Both the position numbers and the translations under genes were made by a program. Positions 11,894 to 21,772 of a stretch of 64,000 nt of DNA are shown here, one piece after another. Location: contig JAGFMI010000003.1 in the NCBI GenBank assembly GCA_021030905.1, positions 2,046,001 to 2,110,000 of the forward strand, in the 5' to 3' direction. Below the pieces are notes generated by a model. The model was not told the DNA's origin. It saw only the letters and a program-made list of their open reading frames with translations, and ran no database searches. Numbering within the stretch: the first letter of the stretch is position 1; every line of letters begins with the position of its first letter. Source of the DNA: Pyrenula massariospora (taxonomy: Eukaryota > Ascomycota > Eurotiomycetes > Pyrenulales > Pyrenulaceae).

Positions 11894-12021
11894 ATGCCTG
11901 GCTGCGGATCCTCCTCTTGCACTTGCTCCAACTGCAGCTGCCCATCAGGCCAATGCACCTGCGTAAGAACACCCTTAGTTCCACCTCACCTCACATTCTG
12001 ACGTTCGTAACTCAGAAATAA
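11894..12021 (+). CDS. Small copper-type metallothionein, 24 residues
   Basis: A cytosolic metal chelator for copper buffering and detoxification. Exon 1 is 11894-11962; a 53-nt intron 11963-12015 (GTAAGA, branch TTCTGAC, CTCAG) is followed by exon 2, 12016-12021, coding only Lys and the stop. The 24-residue product starts MPGCGSSSCTCSN and has seven Cys at positions 4, 9, 11, 14, 16, 21 and 23, mostly as CxC. Seven Cys in about 25 residues is the layout of the Neurospora crassa copper metallothionein. Unspliced, the frame would run on to 36 residues ending in a non-Cys tail, which fits the family worse. The start has a good context (CACCATGC), a CT-rich promoter and copper-motif matches upstream. 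The gene is too small for ordinary ORF calling. Confidence 0.78.
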
Positions 12022-12726
12022 ATTGTCAGCTTCGAGCCTGACGATGCCCTCCATCCATCGAATCTCCCTCCCCACAATCTCCATGAGGATGCCCACGTTC
12101 GTTACTGAGATACATCTTTACTTTGCTCATTTGGCAGAGATGGATCGAGGAGGAAAGTCGGCCAGCTTTTTGATGTGTTGAATGCTTTCTTCAGTGGGAT
12201 GGTGGATGGTACAAATGGCTTTATTCTTCAAGTGGTCAAAGTAACAGGTTCCTTGCCACGCACATGCCTACAGGACAGAATCGATCAATGCAATAATTCA
12301 TTTACTTGCCCTCAATTGTTTGAGACCTGATCTTCCTCGTGTAACTTCGTATATTTCTCCTATAATACACATTATGAACAAGTAATTTAGCCGGCAACTT
12401 CTGACGGCACTGGCTGTAGAACCCCGTACTCGCAAGACTCACGTTAAAGGGTAAAGCAACGTGTCCGGCGTGTCGCGAGCGCGGGGCTTATCAGCGGCGG
12501 CTAGACGATAAAGATGCTCTAAGTTAGGATAGCCCGAGCTCGAGCATTCCGTGCATGCCCTTGACCCCCGGTCAGCCCGGGCCAGCCTAAGGAGTCCTGG
12601 CCCCTGAAACACGGACACGTGCATCCTGGGAAACTTAGCCGATGGTCGAGGACAGCTTTCGGTGCTGCAGAAAGAAAATTGAGCCTACTGGATTCTAGCA
12701 TGAGGCTACCCGCCGGCTGCTGTAAA
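12022..12726. other. Metallothionein 3' region and GTB1 promoter
   Basis: About 700 bp with no gene seen. A CACGTG core sits at 12616-12621 (ACACGTG from 12615), 106 bp before the GTB1 ATG. Such a core can be part of UPR-type elements, but one copy is weak evidence. Confidence 0.4.
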
Positions 12727-14593
12727 ATGAACAAATTCAAATTGAGGAGTCTATGCTTGCTCATATTTACAGCAAGTCCGGTTTACACCGCAGAAACCCG
12801 GTCATCTGAATCGGGGCGACCTCGAGGAGTTGGCCCAGATTGTAAGCTACCTGCTAAAGCTTTTTAAAAACCAATTGGAATCAGGATGCTACACGCCCAT
12901 GGCAAGGAGAAGGCTGACCGTTTCTAGTCGCAAAGTATTACAAATCTACAACAGATTTTGCTTGCATTTCGAATCCCTCGCTACGAATACCGCTCTCGCA
13001 GATTAATGACGATTACTGTGATTGTCCAGATGGTTCAGATGAGCCGGGCACAGCAGCTTGCTCCCATATATCACCATATACGCCCGACATACCTATTGCG
13101 TTATCCGTTGACCAGCAAGAGAATAAAACGCTGAGCCTTCCCGGTTTCTACTGCAAAAATAAAGGTCATATACCGTCCTATACACCTTTTTCCCGGGTAA
13201 ACGACGGAAGATGTGATTACGATACGTGCTGTGATGGAAGCGACGAATGGCAAGGATTGGGTGGTGTTGGGTGTCCTGACAGGTGTAAAGAGATTGGAAA
13301 GGAATGGAGGAAGAAAGACGAGCTTCGAAAGAAAGCATTGGCACAAGCTACTAAAAGGAAGAAAGAGCTAATTACCGACGCTGCCAGATTGAGGCAGGAA
13401 GTCGTGACAAAGATAAGCACGCTACAGAGTGAGATTGAGAGCCGCGAACGCAAGGTGGAGGAGGCAGAAAAGGAGCTGGAAGCTGCCGAAAAGCAGGAAA
13501 AACTTAGGGTAGTTAAGGCGCCCACTGGAAAATCTGTTTTCTTTTCTCTTGCGAAGGATAGGGTAGAAGAACTTCGGACTTCGCTCGCTGATGTCCGCAA
13601 GCAGCGTGACGATCAACGCTCTCGGGTGGAAGAACTTGAAGCAATATTGAAGGCAATCAAAGAGGACTACAATCCCAACTTCAATGACCAAGCTGTGAAA
13701 AAGGGTCTTGATTCGTGGGATAACTATGCCGCTAGAGATAGCGAGAAATGGGATTCCGCTCAGGATCGGGATCTCGATGAGATTGTTAAGGCTGATGGTG
13801 CAGACTCAGGAATCAACTGGGCAGAATTCGAAACGGCAGAGTCTGATGACAAAGATAGCGACGTCGACTCCCGTAAGTCCCTCTCTTGTGATACCCTCGT
13901 AAATCACCTGAAGTGTGATGCTAATGGGCAGCAGTATACCAACTCTCTGCCTACCTTCCTGCATCTGTCAGGAACTGGATCGATGACCAGCTCGCTGCCT
14001 TTCGGTTATTACTCGTTGAAAACGGAATACTTGCACCAAAATCTACTTCTGACTCCTCACTCCCCGAATCACCTGAGCTTACCGCAGCCAAAAATGCGGC
14101 GAACTCTGCTCGAAATGATCTCTCAAGCTCTCAAAACGCCTTAAGTGACAGTCAAAATGACCTCGAGAAGGACTACGGCCTAGATGACATCTTTCGAGCT
14201 TTAAAAGGTCAATGTATCTCCGGCGTCGTCGGAGAATATACCTACGAGCACTGTTTTATGGATCGCACAAAGCAAAAGCCCAAGCACGGCGGCGGGGAGA
14301 CCAACATGGGCAATTTCGTCAGATTCGACAAGGAATTTGTCGACGAAGAGGCGGATGTGGACGGCAAAGGTTTGGGCACGGGAGAGCGCATCGTGATGCG
14401 GTATGAAAATGGTCAAGGATGTTGGAATGGGCCGAGCCGTAGCACGAAAGTGATCCTGGCATGCGGGCCGGAAGAGGAGATATGGAAGGTTAGTGAGACG
14501 GAAAAGTGTGTTTATGAGATTCATCAGGGGTCAGCGGCAGTTTGTGATACGCCGGGGGTGAAGAAGAGGGATGCTTCTAAAGATGAACTGTGA
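12727..14593 (+). CDS. GTB1: Glucosidase II beta subunit (PRKCSH/Gtb1)
   Basis: The ER-lumen non-catalytic subunit of glucosidase II, which trims the inner glucoses of N-glycans and feeds the calnexin cycle. Three exons: 12727-12841, 12928-13872 and 13935-14593; introns 86 nt and 62 nt, both with CTGAC or CTAAT branch sites. The product is 572 residues. A signal peptide (MNKFKLRSLCLLIFTASPVYT) is followed by two Cys/Asp LDLa-like calcium sites (DDYCDCPDGSDE and DGRCDYDTCCDGSDEW), an acidic coiled coil (about 140-290) and a C-terminal MRH lectin domain (about 440-555, from CISGVVGEYTYEHCF to CGPEEEIW). The protein ends exactly in KDEL, an ER-retrieval signal. The second acceptor is a tandem CAGCAG, so the protein may gain or lose one residue there. 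Confidence 0.93.
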
Positions 14594-15817
14594 TGTTTTG
14601 CAGCATAGAAAAAGACCGTTGGATTTGGAAAGATCTTTGCATTGCTCTACATTGCGAGATATTGTGCCACACAGATATCAACTCAAGCCTTTACAAGTTT
14701 CCGCCCATCGTATCGAGCTATGAAAGCTACGATGCATGCGGTCAGCAGCCGTACGGCACGAACTATCTACTTTACTTGTTACAATGTTTCCCGCCCTGAT
14801 GACTTGCGTTAGCTGAGCCAGGAAATCCAGCCCTAACAGCTCAGGACCTCGAGGAATTCGACCAGGCCCTTGCCAATCGTCGTGTCTGCTTTCATGCAGG
14901 GACTCCCTCACGCAGGCCCCGGCTATCGGCCTTGGGCGAGAGTTCCGCATATTACATATGCAAGCAGCCAGAAATGATCACGGTCCCAGAGTCAGACCGT
15001 AAATTCGAGCTTGGAATACGCTCATGGACGTTTTGTCAGGAGGAGTCTTTTGCAACTCGATCTTTGATGGATCCTATGGTCCTCATGATAGCAGTAACCG
15101 GTCTGCGGAGGTTGTGATAAGGAGACTGCTGGTTCTGAGGGGTGCTTGGCGTTGCACAGCTGGTGAGGAGGGGAGTTTGATGTTGATCAAGGACATGCGG
15201 TTGATAAGCACGCATGCTGGTGGCAGGAGAGGGGAGCAGGCAGGCGATCGGAGTCGAGACTGGCCCCGCTGGTGGAGAAGTGCAGCAGAATGGCAGGCAC
15301 ACCTGGGCACATGTTTATCTCGGGCCAGTTTAGGACAGAAAATCCCCTGGGTGCACCAATCGGAGCGACGAGATTGTGCGGGCGGTGAGTGGCAGAAAAC
15401 CCAATATCTCTCTTCCCCACCGTCACCGCCCTGGTTCTCCGCTGCCCTCTTTTTCTAATTCTTGCTCTTTCCACACACTCTCTCTTCCTTCTTCTAATTT
15501 TCCATCTTCCCATCTTCCCTCGATCTTCTTTCAAGCAGACCCAGCAGCACCCGTCACATATATTCATGCTATTTTCAAACCCACTTACCACCACCAGAGA
15601 CAGACACTAACATCCGCAATCAACGATCACATCTCTACCACAACCAGTGGAGGAGGGGAAAATACCTGCACCCGCACCTACCCTTCTGCAAACCACCTCT
15701 GAAGAATCAGCACATTCACCACAAACATTCAACACCATTGCCCAACCTACCAGCATTCTCATTTTCTTTAAAGAAAGAGTCTGCTGTAGTCGTAAGAATC
15801 ATTCAGTTGCAAGAGAC
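14594..15817. promoter_or_regulatory. Long intergenic region and MFS promoter
   Basis: About 1.2 kb without a supported gene. A CCAAT box lies near 15357 (gcaccaatcgg), followed by a pyrimidine-rich tract (about 15440-15535) and an A/C-rich leader up to the ATG, as expected for a fungal promoter with a long 5' UTR. Confidence 0.45.
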
Positions 15818-17561
15818 ATGAGACTTACACAGCGTGCAAGACCGCCTTTTCAAGACGACAGCTTCCCAACCGTTCAGCTTCTGTTACTCGGTATGCTCTT
15901 TCCGATTCCCCATCTCAACGGATGATCGCTGACTTCGCGGTGTTGTCTAGCAATATGTCGTGTAGCAGAGCCGATCGCCTTAACCTCCCTCTTCCCATAT
16001 GCCTGGAAGATGGTCAAGACCTTCCACGTGGGTGAGACGTCCGACGCGAGCTTCTGGGCAGGTGTCCTCATTTCCGCATTTGCTTTCTCTGAAAGCCTCA
16101 CTGGCATGCTATGGGGTGCCCTTTCAGATCGTATCGGCCGTAAGCCTGTCCTCCTTATGGGATGTGGTGGCACGATGCTATCTTTGCTGTTGGTTGGACT
16201 TTCAACCAATTTCTGGATGGCATTGTTAGGCCGAGTAGTTGGAGGCGTGCTCAATGGCAACATTGGCGTGATCCAAACAATGGTCGGTGAACTAGTCAAA
16301 CGTCCCGAACATGAGCGTAAGTCTGTTAATACTTAGGCGGTATGATTTTGCTAATACGGTCTAAGCTCGAGCTTATGCCGTCATGCCGTTTGTTTGGTCT
16401 ATTGGGACGATAGTGGGACCCGCGATAGGTGGAATTTTCGCCGACCCTTCTGCTTCATTTCCATCCGTCTTTTCTCCGAGCGGTCTCTTTGGTCCTGATC
16501 AATTCCCCTACCTTCTCCCAAACTTGATCTGCGCTGCTCTTCTCCTTGGCAGTATTCTTTCTGGCTATTTATTCCTCGACGAAACTCATCCAGACCTTCA
16601 GCCGTGGAGCAGTCCTCAAGACCTCGAGCACACAGATGCTCACACTCCACTCATCGTCACTGCCGGTGCCACTGCTGATGCAGGAGCCGATCTTAGTACC
16701 GATTCCTATGGTACTTTCAATACTATTGACATCGCGGAGGACGAGAAATGGGAGGTCAATCAGGATGGTTCATCTCGGACGCCTTTGATCCACGAACAGC
16801 CAGCTCCAAAGGTCTTTTCCTGGCAAGTTTCGATGCTTGTTGTGGCTCTCGGCATATTCACCTACCATTCGATGACCTATGACCATCTCCTGCCCATCTT
16901 TCTCCAAGACGACAAAATTGAAACCATATCCGTCCTAGCGCACTCGCCATTTTCTGTTCCAGGAGGTCTGGGGCTTACCACACAAACGGTGGGACTTGTG
17001 ATGAGTGTCAATGGTGTCATCGCGCTCTTTATACAGGCAGTTGTTTTCCCTTGCATGGCGGAATGGCTTGGTGTCTGGCGCTTGTTCGTCGTAGTGACGA
17101 TTTTCCACCCTATCGCTTATTTTATCGTTCCTTACCTTGCGCTATTACCTGCAAACTGGCTTTTCCCCGGAATCTATGCTTGTCTAAGCATTAGAAACTT
17201 TTTCTCAATCCTCGCGTATCCGCTACTGCTGATATTGCTGAAGCAGGCAAGTCCTTCGCCTTCGCGCCTAGGGAAGATCAATGGCCTGGCTGCATCAATA
17301 GGAGCAGCCAGTCGGACAGCTGCTTCTCCTATCGCCGGATTGCTTTATGGGATAGGCATTGATATCGGTTTTACTGGCCTTTCTTGGTGGGGAAGCGGTG
17401 TGATTGCTCTTATCGGTGCTGTTCAACTCTGGTTCATCGATCGTGAAAAGACCAGGGCGATTGTACGATCTGCTGCTCCATGCCTTCATTCGTCGGAGCA
17501 GCAGGACAAGGCAGAGGTTGTCCGGATTATTGTCATTCCAGCGGAACATGAGGACGTGTAA
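15818..17561 (+). CDS. Major facilitator superfamily transporter (YCR023C/ZIF1-like)
   Basis: Proton-coupled membrane transporter. Exons 15818-15890, 15951-16316 and 16366-17561 (introns 60 and 49 nt) give 544 residues with about 12 hydrophobic segments. The MFS signature GALSDRIGRKPVLLMG sits after the second helix, and the motif GRVVGGVLNGNIGVIQTMVGE lies in helices 4-5. A central hydrophilic loop (about 195-270) separates the two six-helix halves. The pattern resembles the fungal YCR023C group, related to plant zinc-induced facilitators and to TetA-like exporters. The substrate cannot be told from sequence. The three-exon structure is fully phase-consistent. Confidence 0.85.
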
Positions 17562-18507
17562 CAAAACAGGGCTAGAAAGATGAGAGGTGTTGACGAAAAC
17601 CTCGTCGAACAGGATATTATGGTTGATTCTTTGGCGTTTCAAGCTCGGTGTTGGCAGACTGGTAGCATATCATGGGAGGTCGAAGTTAGAGCATTGCACG
17701 TTCCGGCGTTACTGTCTTTCGTTAAGAGGTCATAGGATCACGATTCAAGGATGGAAACCGGTCTATGGATGATACTGGCTTACTAGGCGCCTAGGGATTG
17801 ACATGATGGCCGTGGCGGTTACGTTAGAGGAGTTCAAAGTTACGAATATCAGTATGTATAAACCGATCCATGATCTCAGTAAGCAGATTGAATGAATGTA
17901 TGCGTGAACCCGCCTTATGACTGATCCAATCTATGGTATCAGAGTAAGTTTCAGTGCGGTTGTGCAGAATTTTCCTCGCTAGGGTTGATCGTCGTCTTAT
18001 TAATTATGATTCGGCTAGGCTTGCTGATGAAAGCGGCTCGCCGGCGCCTCCCGCTGAACGAGGGCTAGGACAGCCGAAACATCGTTCGGTAGACTACTAA
18101 ACCGAACCGCCAGGGGTTTCGGCGCGCTATTCCAAGTTTTAAACTGCCCTCAATGCCACGTTATGGCTGGCTATCGATCTCCACTGCTGGCTATCGTCTC
18201 GATTTGATTCCAAGCGTCCAATGAGGGAGTGAGGTGTCTCGATATCAGCGCTGCACGCTGCTTCTCGGCATGCTGGATGCAGACATGGGTCTAAAACTGG
18301 TTTTGGTACCTGAAAATGATGCCGGGCTGCATACGGTGAGTGTCTGTTCGAAGATGCATAGCCTCGTGGGCAAGCATCATGTTCTCATAGATTGATCTCT
18401 TTTTCCTTTGGTTTGGTGAGTATTTTGACAATCAAAATTTGCTTTCCACTCCTTGCACATTCCTGCTACACTTGGCGCCCACAAAGGCTTTCGATCAATT
18501 GTTCAGG
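17562..18507. other. Intergenic
   Basis: About 950 bp with no supported gene or RNA. Moderately AT-rich, it includes the leader of the 18508 gene. Confidence 0.5.
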
Positions 18508-19449
18508 ATGGGGTTTCTCGATCGCTTCAATTTCTCAAAGAGAGGCAGTTCTCTGCCCACTGTCGAGACTTTGAAGTCTAAAGCTCCTCAAAAAGCCCGG
18601 ACTGTCTCCTTTTCCCAGCCAGAACACTCTCGACACACACGAACAGTATCCCCACCGACAATGTCGAAAAGCGAGACACGGCATCCTCGAAATCCAGCCC
18701 CTTCAATGAACCATCAACGAACAAATAGCACGTCAAAGCAGCCCGCAAAGGTCCAGCGATCTGGTACTTCACGTTCCGCAGTGCGCAAACCAGAACTAAT
18801 CCGGGCCCCCTCCGTCCAAACCCGGTACATGCAAATGCTTCTGCACATCGACGAGATCCCACGCCTCCACAACATCCTCGCTGCCTTCTTCACGTGGATC
18901 CTTCTCGCCGGCTTCATCACCTTCCCAGGGACATTCACGAATGTCCAGCAAGCTGTAGACAAAAAGAGCAACGACGGCAAAACCAGCGAAGTCGCCCATA
19001 AAGTCCTCAACACCGTCGGTCACGCCGGCTTGCTCTGGGTCGCAGGCGTGTGCTGCGTGATCGGCGGCGGGGGAATGCTCTGGCTATGGTTTCGATGGAG
19101 GGCGAATTACATTTTCCTAATCAACCGGATTTTGTTGCCCGGACTGATGAACTCCCTCGCCGGCTTTTTGAGCACGATCGTGAATGTGTATACGGCACAG
19201 CATGGGGACTGGTCGATCACGGCAAAGGTCACGGGGATTACGACGGGGGCGTGTTTTGGGGTGACGTCGCTGTTGTTCGCGTTGTACAATTTCTGGGTAT
19301 TGAGGAGGGTGAAAGCAAGGCATGCAAGGGAGCTGGAGAGCGAGCAGCAGGTAAGTGAGGATGGGCATGAGCATGAGCATGAGACGGTGGGTGAGAAGAT
19401 GAAGCACGCGGCGCATGCAAAGCCGTTGGAGCCGAACAGCGTTATATGA
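18508..19449 (+). CDS. Four-helix fungal membrane protein, unknown function
   Basis: 313 residues from the ATG at 18508 (MGFLDRFNFSKRGSS); the frame is open 23 codons further upstream, but that part looks like leader. Residues 1-115 are basic and Ser/Thr-rich, probably cytosolic and phosphorylated. Four hydrophobic segments follow: ILAAFFTWILLAGFITFPG, GLLWVAGVCCVIGGGGMLWLW, LLPGLMNSLAGFLSTIVNV and ITTGACFGVTSLLFALYNFWVL. A charged His/Glu tail (GHEHEHETVGEK) ends the protein. Similar proteins are common in Pezizomycotina as hypothetical proteins; I know no function. Codon choice changes abruptly near 19,090, from C-ended to G/T-ended codons. Confidence 0.75.
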   Translation: MGFLDRFNFSKRGSSLPTVETLKSKAPQKARTVSFSQPEHSRHTRTVSPPTMSKSETRHPRNPAPSMNHQRTNSTSKQPAKVQRSGTSRSAVRKPELIRAPSVQTRYMQMLLHIDEIPRLHNILAAFFTWILLAGFITFPGTFTNVQQAVDKKSNDGKTSEVAHKVLNTVGHAGLLWVAGVCCVIGGGGMLWLWFRWRANYIFLINRILLPGLMNSLAGFLSTIVNVYTAQHGDWSITAKVTGITTGACFGVTSLLFALYNFWVLRRVKARHARELESEQQVSEDGHEHEHETVGEKMKHAAHAKPLEPNSVI

Positions 19450-19843
19450 TTGAACGGATTCATGACCGATTTTATAGACGATAGAGAAGGCACCTTCATC
19501 CTTTTTATTCTTGCCCATCTACTGCCCTGATATGGCACTGTTTGATTCTCATACAACTCTGGTAGCTTTTTTCCTGCATAGTGAGTTCATGGATTATAGA
19601 AATTTTTCCGAAATATTGCCAGTATCCTCGAGCGGCAGTCGCTGACTGCTATGCTCAAATCTAATTCATGCTAAGTCGCAGCTTCCATTCCTTTCTTGTT
19701 CTGGCACTCATAATCTTCTCCATGCTTTCAGCTTGTCATCGGATGAATCTCTAATGTCTCTTACCTATTCTCCTAATTTTCCCACTATCACTCACCTAAA
19801 TTACCATCATCAGCACAACCCTCATATTCTTACCATTCAGCAC
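19450..19843. other. Intergenic
   Basis: About 390 bp; 3' flank of the membrane-protein gene and leader of the next. Nothing else is seen. Confidence 0.5.
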
Positions 19844-21162
19844 ATGCCAACAAGACCGCTGGCCTCTACCAACCGGCGTTCCAACCAGCGCCGCCACCAC
19901 CACCGCCAGGCACGCAACAACCCGCGACAACAACAACAACAGCAGCAGCCCAACAAGAGATCACGATCAAGACACGGCCTCCGAGTCTCGTCCTCGGACG
20001 ATGTCGAGGTTTGCTTTGATCTGTGTCGTGATCTGGGGTATCACCATGACCCTGACATCGAAATTGGCTGGGAAGCTCATGGCAAAGGTTCGTCCCGCCT
20101 TTCTTCGTCTAGCAGTGGGTTACGAAGGGCTGACGCTGACTACTGCGGCGGATTCTAGAAAGCAACCAGTACTCCGTCCTAGATCGGGGATTTGCCTTTG
20201 GGAGGGTTCCTGGCGCGTTTGATGACTTTGAATTTACCTTTGCCGCGGACCCGGCCGGTGAGCCTGCCGCTGGGGAAGCGGATGCGGATGTTGAGCGTTG
20301 GCAGCGGCCGAAACTACCAACCAGGCCGAATTCCAGTGATGGAAGCAAGACAAAACCTCCAGTTGAGACCAATGACAACCTGCTCCAGCCGTCCATCCTC
20401 GACACGCCGACGTCAATGCCTCACGTTAGCCTCCCCCGTTCAACCCCTGACCCGACATGGTCGATCCCGAGCCCCCTCTTATACCACCGCAAGAGCGAAT
20501 CGAGCCTGCCAAACCCCGCAAATAAGGACTTTTCGCTCCAGCACGGCCAGGAGCCTCCTACTCCGGATTTCAAGAGCTACAAGACCAAACCACAGTCGCA
20601 GAACGGCTCACGAAACCCTTCAGCAGAGCACATAGAATTTCCCCAACAGGCCCCGACACCCCGTCCTCTAACCCTATCAGCAGCTTCAAGCGGCTACCGC
20701 CCCGAGACCCACGGAACCCTCGTCAAGCGCATCCCAATCGCGCCGAGCCTACCCACCCCTCCCCCTTCTCCTCCTGCAGCGCCAAAGAAAGGCTCCCCCG
20801 ACCCAGAGCGCCTCGCTGCATTCGACAACGACAACACACCATGGCCGCTGGTCAGCCTCGCCGCTTGCCGGTCGCCGCAGTGCATAGCATTGGTACCGAT
20901 GGACTCTTTCCCCTATACGCAGACTGTGTTCGACTGGTTGAAGGCCGCTCGGGCGGAGTGCGGGCCTGAAAAAATTGCTAGTGCGATTGGGTGGGTTGCG
21001 AAGGATTTGGGGATGAGCGTGGAGCATGCAAGGGGGTGTGAGGTTGGGAAGACATTGCGAGAGGGGGATGGGGTGGAAGTTGAATTTTTGGATGATGAGG
21101 ATGACGGGGAGGGGGAGGGGGAGGAGGAAGAGTGGGAATGGATTTTTCCGGAGGAGGGGTAG
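19844..21162 (+). CDS. Unknown fungal protein with Q/R-rich N-terminus and acidic tail
   Basis: Two exons, 19844-20087 and 20159-21162, joined by a 71-nt intron with a weak donor (GTTCGT) but clear GCTGAC branch sites and TCTAG acceptor; the phase fits and gives 415 residues. The N-terminus has a basic His/Gln run with seven Gln. The middle is Pro/Ser-rich and disordered. A compact region near the C-terminus (PWPLVSLAACRSPQCIALVP...FDWLKAARAECGPEKIASAIGWVAKDLGMS) looks folded. It ends in an acidic tract (DDEDDGEGEGEEEEWEW). No family is recognised. The exact ATG is uncertain, because the frame is open to 19733. The last 220 nt are strongly G-rich on the sense strand, unlike the C-rich middle. 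Confidence 0.6.
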
Positions 21163-21772
21163 GGCTGGTTTGCGGATGGTTCTGAGTCGGGCGTGAGGTT
21201 CAAAGGGCGTTGGGGGTCAGTGAAGGCTAGGATGTGAGTATCGTAGAGCGAGGCATTTGGTTTGCGAGAAATTGTGGGTTTGGTTTTACTTGGAGGTTAT
21301 GGCTTGGAACGTGGTGGTGGAAGCGGCGCAGTTTTGTTTTTGTTCATGGCATCGTGCGGGATAAATGACGTTGGATACCTACCTACCTAAGCAGATACAT
21401 CAATCAATCTTTGGAGGAGAAATTGCTTTTGTATTGACATCGAGACTCAAGAAGAAGAATTAGTAGTAACTGGCAAAGACAAAGCTGGCGCTAAGCCGTA
21501 GCTACCCAAAACCGGCTAGCTCTATTTACCCTCCCATCCACCCCAAGCCGGAAACGGCAAAACAAAAACGAACGGGCCTGCAACTTTCTCACCTCGCCTA
21601 CACCCACACGGCGAGCTTGCGCCATTGAGCTCGATTTTCGTTATACCTTTACCCACCTACCTAGGTATCTCTCTACTCGTCACCGCTCGTGAGAGCGCAG
21701 CTATCACACACACACGCTCTCTCTTGGACCGGATTGAACTGGACTACGCCAGAGTGGCAGCAGAAAATCAAA
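21163..21772. promoter_or_regulatory. Intergenic/promoter with TACCTA-type repeats
   Basis: About 600 bp upstream of the coiled-coil gene. It contains TACCTACCTACCTAA (about 21379) and CACCTACCTAGGTA (about 21653), a short motif recurring elsewhere in the window. No gene is seen. Confidence 0.4.

Noticed and set aside
18439-18507. Upstream extension of the four-helix protein
   Set aside because: Adds a hydrophobic leader ahead of a Lys/Ser-rich cytosolic region; MGFLDRFNF at 18508 is the more natural start.
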